Shown piece after piece: positions 10,086 to 19,023 of a stretch of DNA of 64,000 nucleotides (the first letter of the stretch is position 1; each line of letters opens with the position of its first letter). The notes under the pieces are model-generated. The model saw nothing but the letters and a program-made list of their open reading frames with translations, did no database searches and was not told the origin of the DNA. Source of the stretch: Hirschia litorea (GTDB lineage Bacteria; Pseudomonadota; Alphaproteobacteria; Caulobacterales; Hyphomonadaceae). Position numbers and translations under genes: made by a program. The stretch is from positions 558,001 through 622,000 of the forward strand of contig NZ_JBHTBR010000002.1 in the NCBI RefSeq assembly GCF_042665075.1. Reading direction: 5' to 3'.

Positions 10086-10385
10086 ATGTTGAATAAAAAG
10101 CACTTATTAGGAATTGCTTTGGGCAGTTTGCTATTAACAATTGGACGAGTAGTTCAAAATTGTGTCATGGGAAATGTTAAAAGTGTATTCGAATCATCTT
10201 GGTGTCGTTCGTCAGGAAACGAAATATCAAACACTTTTTTCCTGTCTTCAAATGAGATTCACTGCGTGGGATGCGTAATGTTTTTCTCTGGAGCGGTATT
10301 ATTAATTGGCACAATCGGAAGCTCATTATTGTACGCTTCGGCACCACGAAAGGCGCGAACAGTCTACAACACTACTAAGAGGTGA
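10086..10385 (+). CDS. Small hypothetical membrane protein
   Basis: I do not recognise a family. From the ATG at 10086 the product is 99 residues with two likely membrane segments (LLGIALGSLLLTIGRVV near residues 7-23, and CVMFFSGAVLLIGTIGSSLLY near 64-84) joined by a roughly 40-residue loop with four or five cysteines, including an HCVGC motif. A GTG at 10005 would extend it by 27 basic residues, which is less likely. It is divergent from ccoN and convergent with the acyl-CoA synthetase gene. It may be a small exported or envelope protein, or a spurious frame. Confidence 0.45.
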   Translation: MLNKKHLLGIALGSLLLTIGRVVQNCVMGNVKSVFESSWCRSSGNEISNTFFLSSNEIHCVGCVMFFSGAVLLIGTIGSSLLYASAPRKARTVYNTTKR

Positions 10386-10425
10386 GTACACTCTGTTGTT
10401 GGTGAGTGTATCTGAGGTTTTGTTT

Positions 10426-12003
10426 CTAGTTTTCTTTTTCTGATACTTTTTGTTCAGCAATAGCCTGAACTTTTCCTATATCCATTTTTCCTGAGCCAAG
10501 CAGGGGGATCTCTTCTACATAATATAATTTACGTGGCATTGATAACTCGCTGACCCCATGGTTTTGGAGCCAATGCAACATATCCATACGTTCAGCTTGT
10601 GGTGTGGTTGTCAGTAAAATGATTTGCTCGCCTTTGCGATCATCTGGCAATACCGCAGCCGCATGCTCAAAATCCGGCCAAATGGATTTGGCGCAATTTT
10701 CAACGACAGCTAGTGACACCATCTCACCACCAATTTTAGCAAAACGTTTCAGCCTTCCTCTTATGGTGAGTGATCCATCTTCATCTTGGCTGACAACATC
10801 TCCAGTATCATGCCACATATCTTCTACTGGTTGAATAACTTTGGGGTCGTCTACAAAGATGTATCCTTTCATCACGTTTGGACCACTGGCCTTCATTCTG
10901 CCGGCGCCGGATATTCCTTCTACTTCTTCAAAATGAAGTTTAACACCTGGAAGAGGTCGGCCAACCGTTCCAGATCGGTTCAAATTTGGCTGGTTTACAG
11001 CTAATACAGGGGCGGCTTCAGTTGCACCATATCCTTCAAGTATTTCGATGTTGAATTTTTTCTTAACCAGTTGACGGGTTTCGTCCTTTACGCTTTCCGC
11101 TCCGCAGACAACGTAACGCAATTTTGACAGTTCATCATTGTGTGAAGCGCGAGCGTATTGGCTAAGAAAAGTATCAGTCGCAAAAAGAATAGTCGCATTA
11201 GTCTCGCTGATTCTTTTCGGAATTTCTTTAATCTGTAGCGGGGACGGGTGAAGTACGACTTTGATGCCACTAAGTAACCCAATAAGCGCACCAGCAGTCA
11301 GTCCAAAGCAGTGGAATGTAGGAAGGGGATTGTAGATAACATCGTTCTTCGTGAGCATCCCAGAAACATGCTGAAGAATCTGTTGCACGTTCGAAACTAA
11401 ATTAAGATGGGAGAGCGCAACCCCTTTAGGAGCACCCTCTGTACCGGAAGTGAATAAAATAACAGCTGTGGAATCCCAATGCGCTTTAAAACGAAACAGT
11501 GATGGAAGAATTGGGCCGGCACCGCCGTAGATTTTATCGGTTAGGGACAAATTTTCGCGTACATCTTCAAGGTAAAGGAATTCTACATCTTTATTCAAAG
11601 AATCTCGCAAATCGCCCAGATTTGCTTTCTCGATGAACTGAGTAGCGGTTACAATTTTTTTAATGCCCGCAGCCTTGCAGGCCGATTGAATATTGCTTAG
11701 CCCAGCAGTGAAATTTAACATTGCAGGCACGCGGCCAAATGCATTTACGGCAAAAAAACTGATGAGCGCGCCAGCACTTGTGGGTAGCATGACCCCAATA
11801 GCTTCTTCAGTGTCAGTGTTTTTTGTCAATGCGCTGCCAAGTGCAAAACTTGCGCGCACTAAATCGTCATAGCTAAGCTTGCGGCCATCTGCATCTTCCA
11901 ACGCAATGGTCTTACCGCCACTTTTCTTTCTTGCTTCTAATAAAGCCCCGAACACATTTTTTTGAGCTTTAGCGACATCAAAATAAGTCTCGAATTCAGA
12001 CAT
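10426..12003 (-). CDS. AMP-binding fatty acyl-CoA/acyl-ACP synthetase
   Basis: A 525-residue member of the ANL adenylating family. The P-loop-like motif LFTSGTEGAPKGVALSH lies near residues 187-203, GYGATEAAP near 320, and the C-terminal IPLLGSGKMD contains the catalytic lysine. The arrangement resembles the acyl-ACP synthetase half of Aas, without an acyltransferase domain. It probably activates fatty acids with ATP for CoA or ACP transfer; the chain length cannot be read from sequence. It is divergent from lipA, 137 bases away. The substrate call is inference. Confidence 0.85.
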   Translation of the reverse strand: MSEFETYFDVAKAQKNVFGALLEARKKSGGKTIALEDADGRKLSYDDLVRASFALGSALTKNTDTEEAIGVMLPTSAGALISFFAVNAFGRVPAMLNFTAGLSNIQSACKAAGIKKIVTATQFIEKANLGDLRDSLNKDVEFLYLEDVRENLSLTDKIYGGAGPILPSLFRFKAHWDSTAVILFTSGTEGAPKGVALSHLNLVSNVQQILQHVSGMLTKNDVIYNPLPTFHCFGLTAGALIGLLSGIKVVLHPSPLQIKEIPKRISETNATILFATDTFLSQYARASHNDELSKLRYVVCGAESVKDETRQLVKKKFNIEILEGYGATEAAPVLAVNQPNLNRSGTVGRPLPGVKLHFEEVEGISGAGRMKASGPNVMKGYIFVDDPKVIQPVEDMWHDTGDVVSQDEDGSLTIRGRLKRFAKIGGEMVSLAVVENCAKSIWPDFEHAAAVLPDDRKGEQIILLTTTPQAERMDMLHWLQNHGVSELSMPRKLYYVEEIPLLGSGKMDIGKVQAIAEQKVSEKEN

Positions 12004-12140
12004 AATCTACTCCGGTTGGTCGCTATTTAATAAGCTAAATGACGCTGTGACGAAACAAATTGGAAAAACTTCCTCTTGTAATCAACCCCTTTACAGCTTT
12101 TAACCTTGATATCTGAATCTTTCAGGAGCATTTTCGGACT

Positions 12141-13112
12141 ATGACAGAATTATTCAACACACTTGAAGGTCGTCGCGCTTCTAAACCTGACGTGCGCCAC
12201 CCAGAAAAGCAGAAACGTCCGGATACGCCTGTGTTGGCTAAGCCAGACTGGATTCGAGTTAAAGCTCCAATGGGAGCCCAATTTGCTGCAACTCAAAAAA
12301 TAATGACTGAAGGCAAATTGACGACAGTATGTCAGGAGGCCGGATGTCCTAACATCGGTGAGTGTTGGACAAAAAAACACGCAACCATGATGATTATGGG
12401 GGACACCTGTACCCGCGCCTGTGCTTTTTGTAACGTTAGAACAGGTATGCCTAATCCTCTAGATTCAGATGAGCCTCGCCGCGTAGGAGAAGCCGTTGCT
12501 CAAATGGGGCTGGAGCATGTGGTTATCACTTCTGTGGATCGTGACGATCTAAAAGATGGCGGTGCTGAACATTTTGCGCAAACGATTCGATCCATTCGAG
12601 AGCAGGCACCAAATGCTACAATCGAGATACTGACCCCTGATTTCTTAAGAAAAGGGGAAGCCGCAGATATCGTTATCGACGCTAAACCTGATGTGTTCAA
12701 TCACAATTTAGAGACAGTCCCGCGCTTATACCTCACCATTCGCCCAGGTTCTCGCTATTATCACTCATTAAAGTTACTTGATCAGGTAAAGCAACGTGAT
12801 CCCAACCAGTTTACAAAGTCAGGGATTATGGTCGGGCTTGGAGAAAGCAAAGAAGAAGTGATGCAGGTGATGGATGATATGCGTTCTGCCGGCATAGATT
12901 TCCTAACCATTGGGCAATACTTGCAACCAACCCGTAAGCACGCAGCTATAGATCGATATGTAACACCTGAAGAATTCCAGATGTACGAGACCATTGCACG
13001 TTCTAAGGGGTTTTTGATGGTTTCTGCTAGTCCTCTAACGCGCTCTTCCTACCATGCAGGAGAAGATTTCGCTAAGTTGAAGGCGGCACGAGAAGCAAAG
13101 AACGCTAGATAA
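12141..13112 (+). CDS. lipA: Lipoyl synthase
   Basis: Radical-SAM enzyme that inserts sulfurs into octanoyl groups on E2 and GcvH proteins to form lipoate. Of 323 residues, the auxiliary cluster cysteines are C64, C69 and C75 (CQEAGCPNIGEC), and the radical-SAM CX3CX2C motif is C90, C94 and C97. The C-terminal SPLTRSSYHA motif, whose serine ligates the auxiliary cluster in the family, is present. A START-domain gene follows after 6 bases, a frequent alphaproteobacterial pairing. Confidence 0.97.
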   Translation: MTELFNTLEGRRASKPDVRHPEKQKRPDTPVLAKPDWIRVKAPMGAQFAATQKIMTEGKLTTVCQEAGCPNIGECWTKKHATMMIMGDTCTRACAFCNVRTGMPNPLDSDEPRRVGEAVAQMGLEHVVITSVDRDDLKDGGAEHFAQTIRSIREQAPNATIEILTPDFLRKGEAADIVIDAKPDVFNHNLETVPRLYLTIRPGSRYYHSLKLLDQVKQRDPNQFTKSGIMVGLGESKEEVMQVMDDMRSAGIDFLTIGQYLQPTRKHAAIDRYVTPEEFQMYETIARSKGFLMVSASPLTRSSYHAGEDFAKLKAAREAKNAR

Positions 13113-13118
13113 ACTTTC

Positions 13119-13562
13119 ATGTCTTTAGTCAACAAATCAATTGTCGTGCCGTTTAGGCCCGAGCAGATGCTAGAACTTGTTTCCGATGTGCGCTCTTATC
13201 CTGATTTCATTCCTTGGATGAGGTCACTTCGGATTGAAAGCGAAGAAGAAAGCACTGATAGTTGGAGCGCGCGTGCGACTGCTGCTGTGGGTTTTAAAGG
13301 GTTCTCAGAAAAATTCACGACAGATATAATATCGCGTCCCTTAAATAAAAGCGTGAACGTTGAATTAGTTAAGGGGCCGTTCAAATACCTTCAAAATGCG
13401 TGGAGTTTTTACGACCATCCTGATGGTTGTGAAATAAAGTTCAGTATCAATTTTGAATTTTCCAATTTTGTACTTCATGCGTTGATGAAGGCTAACTTTG
13501 ATCGCGCGGTATCCAAACTTATGGATGTGTTTCTCCAAGAAGCAAGAAGAAGATATGGATAG
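13119..13562 (+). CDS. RatA/COQ10-type START-domain protein
   Basis: A 147-residue polyketide-cyclase/START-fold protein. The N-terminal pattern of strand, PEQMLELVSDVRSYPDFIPW, and the later GPFKYLQNAWSF stretch are typical of the RatA/YfjG/COQ10 group. Homologues bind ubiquinone or are annotated as ribosome-association toxins. Coupling to lipA and general alphaproteobacterial context favour the coenzyme-Q-binding role, which is inference. It converges on the cinA-like gene 12 bases downstream. Confidence 0.85.
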   Translation: MSLVNKSIVVPFRPEQMLELVSDVRSYPDFIPWMRSLRIESEEESTDSWSARATAAVGFKGFSEKFTTDIISRPLNKSVNVELVKGPFKYLQNAWSFYDHPDGCEIKFSINFEFSNFVLHALMKANFDRAVSKLMDVFLQEARRRYG

Positions 13563-13574
13563 GTAGTTTTTCCA

Positions 13575-14066
13575 TTATTTCATCAACTGCATTAACATGC
13601 CTATGGCATGAATTATTGATTTTCGTCTAACGTTTGAGCGTCCAATATTTCCGAAATTGTATGCTTCCTGAAGGATTTCTCTATCACGACGGATGGCGGC
13701 AATATGTACTAAACCGACGGGCTTCATTGGGGTTTGTCCGCCGGGGCCGGCAATACCAGTGATGGACACTGCAAGATCGGCGCGAGAGTGGGCGAGCGCA
13801 CCTTCGGCCATTGCAATTGCGGTAGGTTCGGATACAGCTCCGAAATCGGCGAGAATATCCCCTGAAACACCAAGCATGTCCTGCTTTGCGCGATTTGTGT
13901 ACACTACAAACCCTCTGTCTAGGGTTTGTGAAGATCCTGGTATTTCTGTGATCAGTCCAGCTAAAAGACCACCTGTACAGCTTTCAGCTGTTACGAGTTT
14001 TAACCTATTCGTTTGCGCGGTGTTCAATAATTGTCGCGCAATCTCCATTAGTTGATCGTCAAACAT
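13575..14066 (-). CDS. CinA-family nicotinamide-nucleotide amidohydrolase
   Basis: A 163-residue stand-alone CinA C-terminal domain (PncC type) that deamidates NMN to nicotinic acid mononucleotide in pyridine nucleotide salvage. The core motif AESCTGGLLAGLIT lies near residues 27-40, with the later GVSG and GIAGPGG stretches. It lacks the N-terminal MoaB-like domain of full CinA, which is common. It lies 34 bases downstream of ispDF on the same strand, a conserved neighbour relationship in alphaproteobacteria. Confidence 0.88.
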   Translation of the reverse strand: MFDDQLMEIARQLLNTAQTNRLKLVTAESCTGGLLAGLITEIPGSSQTLDRGFVVYTNRAKQDMLGVSGDILADFGAVSEPTAIAMAEGALAHSRADLAVSITGIAGPGGQTPMKPVGLVHIAAIRRDREILQEAYNFGNIGRSNVRRKSIIHAIGMLMQLMK

Positions 14067-14100
14067 TAGGCTGTCCTCAAATTGATTTTAATATAGGCAA

Positions 14101-15267
14101 CTATACCAATGGCATTAGTAAAACACTGGCTTGTGCGGCGATACCTTCCTTGCGGCCTGTGAAACCTAATAGTTCTGTCGTGGTTGCTTTGATACTTACT
14201 TGGTCTACGTCAATTTTTAGAATGTCGGCGGTTATTTTTTGCATAGCATCGGCGTGTGGCTTTATTTTGGGTGACTCACATATAATTGTTAAGTCTACAT
14301 TTGCTATTTGAAACCCTTTACTGGCAACCAACTGGGAAGCGTGTGCAAGAAAAACAGCGGAATTTGTCCCTTTCCATTGTGGATCAGTTGGTGGAAAATG
14401 GGTGCCGATGTCTCCTGCCGCAAGCGCACCATAAATAGCATCTGTTATTGCGTGCCAGGCGACGTCTGCATCTGAGTGGCCTTTAAGTTTTTGATGATGG
14501 GGTAAAAATACACCGCATAAGGTAACGCCATTTCCATTTTCAAAGGCATGAACGTCAAAGCCGGAACCAATTCTTGGGAAAGCGATGGGGGTGTCCTCTT
14601 CGTTTGGTAGGAGGCTGGATACGATCTTAAAATCCTCTGGGAGAGTGATCTTCATAAGTTGAGTTTCACCCTCAACCAATTTGATTTTCATACCTATAGA
14701 TTGAACAGCTTCAAGATCATCAACAAAACTAATGTTTTTACCGTTGTTCGCATCGAAAATCGCTGAAAATCTAAAAGCTTGAGGCGTTTGAATGCGATGA
14801 AGCGTAGATCGATCTACATTCCTTAATTCGTTGTCTCTTTCAACGACCTTCACTGCATCGATAATAGGCAGAAAAGGGGCTGCGCCGTCACAATCTTCTA
14901 AAGCGGTTAGCAATCGGTTTATAACTGTTTGAGAAAGGCCGGGTCTAGCCGCATCATGAATGAACACAAAATCCGGTGGATCGGATTTGTTTAAATAGTC
15001 AAGGGCGTTTCTAACGCTATCAGCACGCTCAGATCCGCCTTCAACGATAATTATATTTGGAAAACGCTCAAGCAGTAGATCTCCATATTCCATGCGAGTT
15101 GGGGATAAAACAACGATCGTTTTTTCAAAAATGCCTGATTTTGCAAATGATTTAAGGCTCCAGTCTATAACTGCTTGCCCATTAAGTTCGGCGAATTGTT
15201 TGGGGCTGGAAAGTCCAGCCCGCTGCCCTATGCCAGCAGCGACAATGATTGCTGCGTATTGTGTCAT
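14101..15267 (-). CDS. ispDF: Bifunctional IspD/IspF enzyme of the MEP isoprenoid pathway
   Basis: A fusion of the MEP cytidylyltransferase (IspD, about residues 1-215; nucleotide loop AAGIGQRAG) and MECDP synthase (IspF, about 228-388; RIGSGFDVHAF and GHSDADVAWH metal ligands). The fusion is characteristic of alphaproteobacteria. I start at the ATG at 15267 (MTQYAAI), which has an AAGAGG site upstream, rather than the GTG at 15294. It is divergent from dusB. Confidence 0.95.
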   Translation of the reverse strand: MTQYAAIIVAAGIGQRAGLSSPKQFAELNGQAVIDWSLKSFAKSGIFEKTIVVLSPTRMEYGDLLLERFPNIIIVEGGSERADSVRNALDYLNKSDPPDFVFIHDAARPGLSQTVINRLLTALEDCDGAAPFLPIIDAVKVVERDNELRNVDRSTLHRIQTPQAFRFSAIFDANNGKNISFVDDLEAVQSIGMKIKLVEGETQLMKITLPEDFKIVSSLLPNEEDTPIAFPRIGSGFDVHAFENGNGVTLCGVFLPHHQKLKGHSDADVAWHAITDAIYGALAAGDIGTHFPPTDPQWKGTNSAVFLAHASQLVASKGFQIANVDLTIICESPKIKPHADAMQKITADILKIDVDQVSIKATTTELLGFTGRKEGIAAQASVLLMPLV

Positions 15268-15380
15268 CTTTGCTACTGCCTCTTTCTTAATCACTAGAGC
15301 AATGTTTGTGCGCTTGATTCATTACATATCATGTATAAAGTGCTCAAAAATTGGGCGAACATCTCAGTGTGGTGTGTAGA

Positions 15381-16394
15381 ATGATTTCTCTTGGTGATGT
15401 ACATATAGAGGTTCCTGTGTTTTTGGCACCCATGTCAGGTGCAACTGATGCGCCTTTTCGTCGCCAAGCTTCTAAATATGGCGCTCCGGTCGTTGTTACA
15501 GAAATGATCGCTGGATCAGAACTTGCGACAGGTCGCCAAGATATGATGTGGAGAATATCAAAACCGGAAGATACATACCCATTTGTCGTTCAATTGGCCG
15601 GACGAGATCCTGATTGGATGTTCGAGGCTGCTAAAATATCAGCTGATTCTGGTGCGGATGTCATTGACATAAATATGGGATGCCCATCTCGGCAAGTGAC
15701 TGGAGGGCAGTCTGGTTCTGCGTTAATGAGAGATCTGGACCTCGCGCGAAAGTTGATAGTGGCTACACGAGAAGGAGGTCAAAAGCCTGTTAGCGTAAAA
15801 ATGCGTTTAGGCTGGGATGATGACAGCTTAAATTCTCCGGAGTTGGCACAAATATGCGAAGAAGAGGGAGTGCAACTTCTTACCGTTCATGGGCGAACAC
15901 GCTGCCAGTTTTACGAAGGTATTGCTAATTGGAGCAAAGTGCGTTTCGTAAAGGAAGCATGCAATCTGCCCGTCATAGTCAATGGTGATATTATTGACGC
16001 TAGATCTGCGCAATTGGCCAAATTGGAGTCGGGTGCGGATGGCGTAATGATAGGTCGCGCTGCCATGGGACGTCCTTGGTTGTTGGGTGAGATTGCGGCT
16101 CAAATTGCAAATAAGCCTTATACGGCTCCATCGTGGCAGGAAAAGTTAGATTCTTTATCTCAACAACTTAGCGATAGCATTGAGTTGTACGGTGAACGTT
16201 TAGGGGTGCGAGTGTTTAGAAAACACTTAGCAGCTTTTATCGACATGACCCCAGAACTAAAAATGTCATCGATGGATAGGAAGGACTTACGAGGAAGATT
16301 GTGCCGGATAAGTGATGGTGTCGAATTAAAGCGAGACATTTCTTTCCTACAAGCAACACCAATATCAAAAGAATTGCTGAAATCTGCCCAATGA
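15381..16394 (+). CDS. dusB: tRNA-dihydrouridine synthase (DusB/NifR3 family)
   Basis: A 337-residue flavoenzyme that reduces uridines in tRNA. It shows the TIM-barrel start VPVFLAPMSGATDAPFR, the catalytic-cysteine motif DINMGCPSRQV and the phosphate-binding NGDI and GADGVMIGRA stretches. The ATG at 15381 gives the family N-terminus; an upstream TTG at 15351 would add ten atypical residues. It is the first gene of the ntr cluster and overlaps ntrB as ATGA, the classical nifR3-ntrB-ntrC order. Confidence 0.94.
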   Translation: MISLGDVHIEVPVFLAPMSGATDAPFRRQASKYGAPVVVTEMIAGSELATGRQDMMWRISKPEDTYPFVVQLAGRDPDWMFEAAKISADSGADVIDINMGCPSRQVTGGQSGSALMRDLDLARKLIVATREGGQKPVSVKMRLGWDDDSLNSPELAQICEEEGVQLLTVHGRTRCQFYEGIANWSKVRFVKEACNLPVIVNGDIIDARSAQLAKLESGADGVMIGRAAMGRPWLLGEIAAQIANKPYTAPSWQEKLDSLSQQLSDSIELYGERLGVRVFRKHLAAFIDMTPELKMSSMDRKDLRGRLCRISDGVELKRDISFLQATPISKELLKSAQ

Positions 16395-17467
16395 AGATGA
16401 CAAAACATACTCTCTCGGACCAAATACTTGATACTCTACCTGTTGCCGTTTTTAGTGTAACTGAAGAGAATACGATTGAATACGCTAACCCAATGGCCGA
16501 AACGCTATTATGCCAGAGTCTAGCGCTTTTAAAGGGGGCAGCTCTAAGTCAGCTTACAGCACCTGATTCTCCGATAATTGATCTACTCGATAGATCTAAG
16601 CGTGTAGGTGGGTCTGTTTTCGCGAGAAATATAGTGCTGTCTGGGCCATATATAAGCCCAGTAAATGTAGATGCGACAGCTGCTATAACGCATGGTGAAG
16701 ATTTAATCGTGGTGAGCCTTATGCCATCAGGCAACCAAGCTGATCATGATACCAAGAGCCAATCTGCAGCTATGGCGGAAGTTGCTCGTATTCTTGGGCA
16801 TGAAGTTAAAAATCCATTGGCTGGAATTGTTGGGGCGGCACAATTGCTTGCGCGTCAGGCGAGAGATGATCAGCAGGCAATGTTAACGCTTATTCGTGAA
16901 GAGGGTGCGCGAATTGGGCGCCTAGTAGATCGTTTCGCTGCTTTTGAAACATTTTTCAAACCGCGCCCTGTGATGTCAAATGTGCATGAAGTGTTAGATC
17001 GAATAATAGAAATGTCCTCCGCAAGTTTTGCTTCTGACATCAAAATAAGTTTCCGGTTTGATCCTTCTCTCCCGGATGTTTATGCGGACCCAGATCACAT
17101 TCACGAAGCCTGCTTGAATCTTGTGAAGAATGCCGCCGAAGCTATAGGAGATAGCCGAACTGATGGGCACATTCATATAGAAACAAGATACCGTGCAGGT
17201 GTTAGCATGCGTCATATTAAAGGTGTGAAGCCAACACGCTCAGGCGCAATTGAAGTGTCTATTAAAGATAATGGGCCAGGTGTACCAAAAGCTGTTGCAG
17301 ATAAAATATTCACGCCATTTTTTACAACAAAACAAGCCGGAGAAGGTATTGGTCTCACTGTCGTTGCGGAGATCATTTCAGCACACGGGGGATTTGTAGA
17401 ACTAGACAATTCACCTGCAGGTGCCTGTTTTAAACTTCTTCTTCCAATCTCAAAAACAAAGATATAG
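16391..17467 (+). CDS. ntrB: NtrB nitrogen-regulatory sensor kinase
   Basis: A 358-residue soluble histidine kinase/phosphatase of the nitrogen system, normally controlled by PII. It has an N-terminal PAS domain (about residues 10-110), a HisKA motif LGHEVKNPLAGIVG with the phospho-accepting H137, and a HATPase domain with N, G1 (DNGPGVP) and G2 (GEGIGLTV) boxes. It overlaps dusB by 4 bases and is followed by ntrC after a 13-base gap. Confidence 0.94.
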   Translation: MKMTKHTLSDQILDTLPVAVFSVTEENTIEYANPMAETLLCQSLALLKGAALSQLTAPDSPIIDLLDRSKRVGGSVFARNIVLSGPYISPVNVDATAAITHGEDLIVVSLMPSGNQADHDTKSQSAAMAEVARILGHEVKNPLAGIVGAAQLLARQARDDQQAMLTLIREEGARIGRLVDRFAAFETFFKPRPVMSNVHEVLDRIIEMSSASFASDIKISFRFDPSLPDVYADPDHIHEACLNLVKNAAEAIGDSRTDGHIHIETRYRAGVSMRHIKGVKPTRSGAIEVSIKDNGPGVPKAVADKIFTPFFTTKQAGEGIGLTVVAEIISAHGGFVELDNSPAGACFKLLLPISKTKI

Positions 17468-17480
17468 AGGCATTGATCCC

Positions 17481-18899
17481 GTGAGTGGCCCTACAATATT
17501 AGTTGCAGATGACGATTCAAGTGTACGTTTGGTGATTAGCCAAACTTTAGCCCAAGAGGGCTACCATGTGCGGTCTACAAACACAGCCTCAACTTTGTGG
17601 AAGTGGATTGAGGCGGGGGAAGGTGACCTTCTCATCACTGATGTGTATATGCCGGATGAATCGATATTCGATCTAATGCCCAAAATACGTCAAGCCCGCC
17701 CAGAACTTCCCATCATTGTTATAAGTGGGCAAAGCACCGTTCTTACTGCTACAATGGCCGCAGATCATGGCGTGTATGACTATATGCCCAAGCCATTTGA
17801 TATTGATGCTTTAGCGGTATCTGTAAAACGAGCGCTGCAAAAACGATCGATTAAGGGTATTGAGCCGGCAAGTCGTAAAGCTGAAAAAGACGAAGCTTTA
17901 CCACTAATAGGTCGCTCAACGCCAATGCAGAATGTGTATCGCGTTATTGCGCGAGTTATGAATACAGACTTGACGGTTCTTATTGAGGGGGAGAGCGGGA
18001 CTGGAAAAGATCTATGCGCAAGTGCTGTCCATGATTTGGGGAAAAGAAAGAATGGGCCCTTTGTTGCTGTAAGTCTTGCTGCGCTACAAAAGGAGCAGGT
18101 CGAGGCGGATTTGTTTGGCGTAGCGAATGAAAATGGCGCATCTACCTCGGGGCGCGTAGGTGAAGCAAATGGGGGAACTTTGTACCTTGATGAAGTGGGA
18201 GATATGCCGCTAGAGGCGCAAACAAGACTTTTGCGTTTCCTTCAAGATGGTCAGTATTCTTCCCACGGCGGCGGACCGGTTCGCCAATCTGATGTGAGAA
18301 TAGTCGCCTCTACTAAGCACGATTTAAGAACATTAGTTGAGCAGGGCTTATTTAGAGAAGACCTGTACTATCGTTTGAATGTCGTATCATTATCTTTACC
18401 GCCGCTGAGAGAGCGTAAAGAAGATGTGTTGGAGCTAGCTTCTGCTTTCCTCGTAAGAGCTAAACGTGAAGGTTTGCCGGAAAAGCAGTTGGATAAATCA
18501 GCTTTTGATTTGCTTACAGCCTATGACTGGCCAGGAAATGTTCGTGAGCTAGAGAACCTAATTCGCAGACTTGCTGCGTTGAGCCCAGAACCAGTCATTT
18601 CGGCCAGAGAAATTGAACGCGAAATGCGCTCAGGCGTGAAGCAGGCTAAAGAGACGGATGCATTTGAGGCTGAAGTTGAAGCGTTATTGGCGCGTCACTT
18701 TATGGCAAGGCTCAGTTTGGCAGGAGATGCGGACGGAACTGTGTACCCCAATGTCATTGAGCAGGTTGAGCGGCCTTTATTGAAACTAGCTTTGGCGGCA
18801 ACGAATGGAAATAAGGTACGCGCAGCGGCTTTATTAGGCCTAAATAGAAACACGCTAAGATCTAAAATTAATAGTTTAGGACTATCAGACGAAGAATAG
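17481..18899 (+). CDS. ntrC: NtrC nitrogen response regulator with degenerate GAFTGA loop
   Basis: A 472-residue response regulator: receiver (DDD at 10-12, phospho-acceptor D54), AAA+ domain (Walker A GESGTGKD; Walker B LYLDEVGDM) and a C-terminal Fis-type HTH (AALLGLNRNTLRSKI). I use the GTG at 17481 (VSGPTILVADDD); the longer frame at 17421 would start inside ntrB. The loop that contacts sigma-54 reads GASTSG (residues 219-224) where GAFTGA is expected. Such proteins, known in Rhodobacter capsulatus, can work with sigma-70 polymerase. Paired with NtrB. Confidence 0.93.
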   Translation: MSGPTILVADDDSSVRLVISQTLAQEGYHVRSTNTASTLWKWIEAGEGDLLITDVYMPDESIFDLMPKIRQARPELPIIVISGQSTVLTATMAADHGVYDYMPKPFDIDALAVSVKRALQKRSIKGIEPASRKAEKDEALPLIGRSTPMQNVYRVIARVMNTDLTVLIEGESGTGKDLCASAVHDLGKRKNGPFVAVSLAALQKEQVEADLFGVANENGASTSGRVGEANGGTLYLDEVGDMPLEAQTRLLRFLQDGQYSSHGGGPVRQSDVRIVASTKHDLRTLVEQGLFREDLYYRLNVVSLSLPPLRERKEDVLELASAFLVRAKREGLPEKQLDKSAFDLLTAYDWPGNVRELENLIRRLAALSPEPVISAREIEREMRSGVKQAKETDAFEAEVEALLARHFMARLSLAGDADGTVYPNVIEQVERPLLKLALAATNGNKVRAAALLGLNRNTLRSKINSLGLSDEE

Positions 18900-18915
18900 T
18901 AACTCAAACTTCCAC

Positions 18916-19011
18916 ACTCTACCTGTACTTTCATTGTCGTTACATTTTTCTATTTACGAAACCGCGTGTTGCGTTTATGTATCAGTGTGCCTCTTTTGCT
19001 ACAGGTAGAGT
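18916..19011. repeat. Perfect 12-bp inverted repeat between ntrC and ntrY
   Basis: ACTCTACCTGTA at 18916-18927 is repeated exactly inverted (TACAGGTAGAGT) at 19000-19011, with 72 bases between the arms. The second arm ends 12 bases before the ntrY ATG. It could be a pair of operator half-sites or the base of a long RNA stem that would hide the ntrY start region. No T-run follows, so a simple terminator is unlikely. Confidence 0.6.
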
Positions 19012-19023
19012 ACTGAACGCTTC

